Program-made: the position numbers and the translations under genes | The notes under the pieces: generated by a model | Seen by the model: only the letters and a program-made list of their open reading frames with translations | Database searches by the model: none | What the model was told of the DNA's origin: nothing | Origin: Oscillospiraceae bacterium | GTDB taxonomy: Bacteria; Bacillota; Clostridia; Oscillospirales; Oscillospiraceae | NCBI GenBank assembly: GCA_017458025.1 | Contig: JAFTGG010000186.1 | Span: forward strand, 1-6,933 | Direction of reading: 5' to 3' | Length of the DNA: 6,933 bases | Part shown: piece after piece, positions 5,951 to 6,933 of the stretch | Layout of the letters: each line of letters opens with the position of its first letter | Position numbering within the stretch: position 1 is the stretch's first letter

Positions 5951-6727
5951 ATGGACGTCATCTGCGTGGACAGTGATAAGAAAAGCCTGCAAAACACGCT
6001 CTCGATTTGCAGAGATCATCCGGCTGTTACGGACGCGGAAGGCTTTACCGACGCAAACAGCTCCATCGAGCGGCTGAAAAGGAAGCACGCGGATATCGCG
6101 CTTCTCAGCGCCGAAATGGCGAATGGGAGCGGTATTGATCTGGCGGTGGAGCTCAAAAACAAATATCCCTCGCTTACCATCGTCTTTTTATCAAAGAATA
6201 AAGGCCGCGCGTTTGAAGCGTATGCGGCCCGTCCTCAGAATTATCTGCTCAAGCCGCTTGACAGGAAAAGTCTGGACAGGGAGATCAATTACTATTTGCT
6301 TTCCCGTTCCGACCGCGAGATACAGCACATTGAAGCGCGGACCTTCGGGGTCTTTACGCTGATGGTGGACGGCAGCGCGGTCCGTTTCAAGCGCGGGAAG
6401 GCAAAGGAGCTGCTTGCCCTGCTCGTGGACAGGCGCGGCAACGCGATCTCAAGGAGAGAGGCTTTCATGGAGATGTGGGAGGACAGGGAATATGACGCAA
6501 AGGGACAGAACTATTTCAATGTAATTTTCGACAGTATGCGTAAGACGCTGAAGGAAAACGGGATCAGCGAGATGATAGAGATCAAATACGGGATGATGCG
6601 GGTGCGCCCCGAGACGTTCGACTGCGACCTGTATCGCTACCTGAAGGGCGACAGCGAGGCCATGGCGTCGTTCCGCGGCGAGTATTTGTACGGTTACTCC
6701 TGGGCCGAGTGGAACTGGGGCTATTGA
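5951..6727 (+). CDS. Response regulator: pseudo-receiver plus SARP-like winged helix
   Basis: A 258-residue cytoplasmic DNA-binding regulator. Residues 1-118 are a receiver domain with strand 1 MDVICV, Asp7 and Asp9, Ser81 at the strand-4 switch position and Lys101-Pro102 after strand 5. The phosphoacceptor site reads LLSAEMANGSG (51-61) where FLDIEMPGMSG is usual, so Ser53 replaces the aspartate and classical phosphorylation is not expected. After a linker, residues about 132-225 are a winged helix-turn-helix of the Trans_reg_C/SARP kind (TFGVFTLMVDG, then KAKELLALLVDRRG, then the probable recognition helix about 187-202). The end (GEYLYGYSWAE) is the short SWAE-type tail seen in gut Firmicutes regulators and corresponds to a cut-down BTAD. 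It is the only DNA-binding protein in the window and the likely transcription regulator of the locus (inference). The start is ATG 5951, with an alternative GTG at 5942. A hairpin follows the stop directly. Confidence 0.95.
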   Translation: MDVICVDSDKKSLQNTLSICRDHPAVTDAEGFTDANSSIERLKRKHADIALLSAEMANGSGIDLAVELKNKYPSLTIVFLSKNKGRAFEAYAARPQNYLLKPLDRKSLDREINYYLLSRSDREIQHIEARTFGVFTLMVDGSAVRFKRGKAKELLALLVDRRGNAISRREAFMEMWEDREYDAKGQNYFNVIFDSMRKTLKENGISEMIEIKYGMMRVRPETFDCDLYRYLKGDSEAMASFRGEYLYGYSWAEWNWGY

Positions 6728-6775
6728 GGAAAGGCTGAACAGATCGCCGTGCGCGTTGATTTGTTCAGCGTTTCC
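6728..6775 (+). terminator. Long hairpin abutting the response regulator stop
   Basis: Starting on the base after TGA 6725-6727, 6728-6746 pairs with 6757-6775. GGAAA pairs with TTTCC, there is one G-G mismatch (6733/6770), then GCTGAACA pairs with TGTTCAGC, followed by a G-T wobble, three pairs and another wobble, around a loop of about 10 bases. The stem is long and stable-looking, but the following bases (TTAAAA) give only a poor U-tract. It is probably an operon-end terminator or an mRNA 3'-end stabiliser. Its position argues that the regulator is the last gene of the 2741-6727 block. Confidence 0.55.
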
Positions 6776-6882
6776 TTAAAACCGCGGGCAAAAAGCTGCG
6801 GGATGTGGCAATTAACACAAAAGGCGGCATAAAGAAAGACGCTTGCTTTGTGCAAAATGTGGAAATAGCTTGCTTGTAATAA

Positions 6883-6918
6883 GTTTGATACGGATTTGGA
6901 TACAGAGTTTGATATATG
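6883..6918 (+). repeat. Three 12-bp imperfect direct repeats with GATA cores
   Basis: GTTTGATACGGA (6883-6894), TTTGGATACAGA (6895-6906) and GTTTGATATATG (6907-6918) follow each other with no gap. GATA falls at 6887, 6899 and 6911, exactly 12 bases apart. Copies 1 and 2 match at 9 of 12 positions and copies 1 and 3 at 8 of 12. The rest of 6776-6933 shows no convincing gene: one 6-bp hairpin (6782-6787 with 6796-6801), a GCTTGCTT direct repeat at 6841 and 6868, and ATG codons at the very end without an SD. The repeats may be an operator for a gene beyond the window (inference). Confidence 0.45.
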
Positions 6919-6933
6919 CCGCGTGTTATGATG

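Noticed and set aside
6928..6933. Start of a further gene at the ATG codons at the window end
   Set aside because: No SD-like sequence in the preceding 15 bases and only one or two codons are visible, so it cannot be called.

Overview
The window looks like chromosomal DNA from a gut-type Clostridia, most likely Oscillospirales or Ruminococcaceae-like. This is inferred from strong AGGAGG-type ribosome binding sites, GC-rich third codon positions, a lipoprotein built from modules common in gut Firmicutes, and a response regulator of the receiver plus SARP-like winged-helix type with a C-terminal SWAE motif. All eight confident genes are on the + strand. I see no RNA gene, CRISPR array, transposase or phage gene, and no gene-free stretch over 300 bases.

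Layout. Bases 1-84 hold only the tail of something upstream. Bases 85-1649 hold a short DUF3592-like membrane protein, a TIGR00266/AIM24-family protein and a four-helix membrane protein. A good Rho-independent terminator (1714-1755) closes this block. Bases 1807-2573 hold two tandem receiver-only proteins of about 124 residues, paralogous to each other. Bases 2574-2740 carry a hairpin, two tiny ORFs of doubtful status and the leader of the next gene. Bases 2741-6727 hold a 694-residue lipoprotein, a two-helix DUF3592 protein with a large cytoplasmic C-terminal domain (possibly tubby/LURP-one-like), and a response regulator with a DNA-binding domain. A long hairpin directly follows this last stop codon. 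Bases 6776-6933 are non-coding as far as I can see and contain three 12-bp direct repeats.

How the parts may fit (inference). Five products are membrane, lipid-anchored or AIM24-type proteins and three are receiver-type regulators. All three receivers lack the phosphorylatable aspartate: Glu replaces it in the two stand-alone proteins and Ser in the DNA-binding one. The two receiver-only proteins end at the same LRYP motif where, in the full-length family, the linker to the winged helix begins, so they look like receivers that shed their output domain. A reasonable hypothesis is an envelope-associated regulatory locus that does not use classical phosphorelay. No kinase is encoded in the window, and no function has been shown here for any of these proteins.
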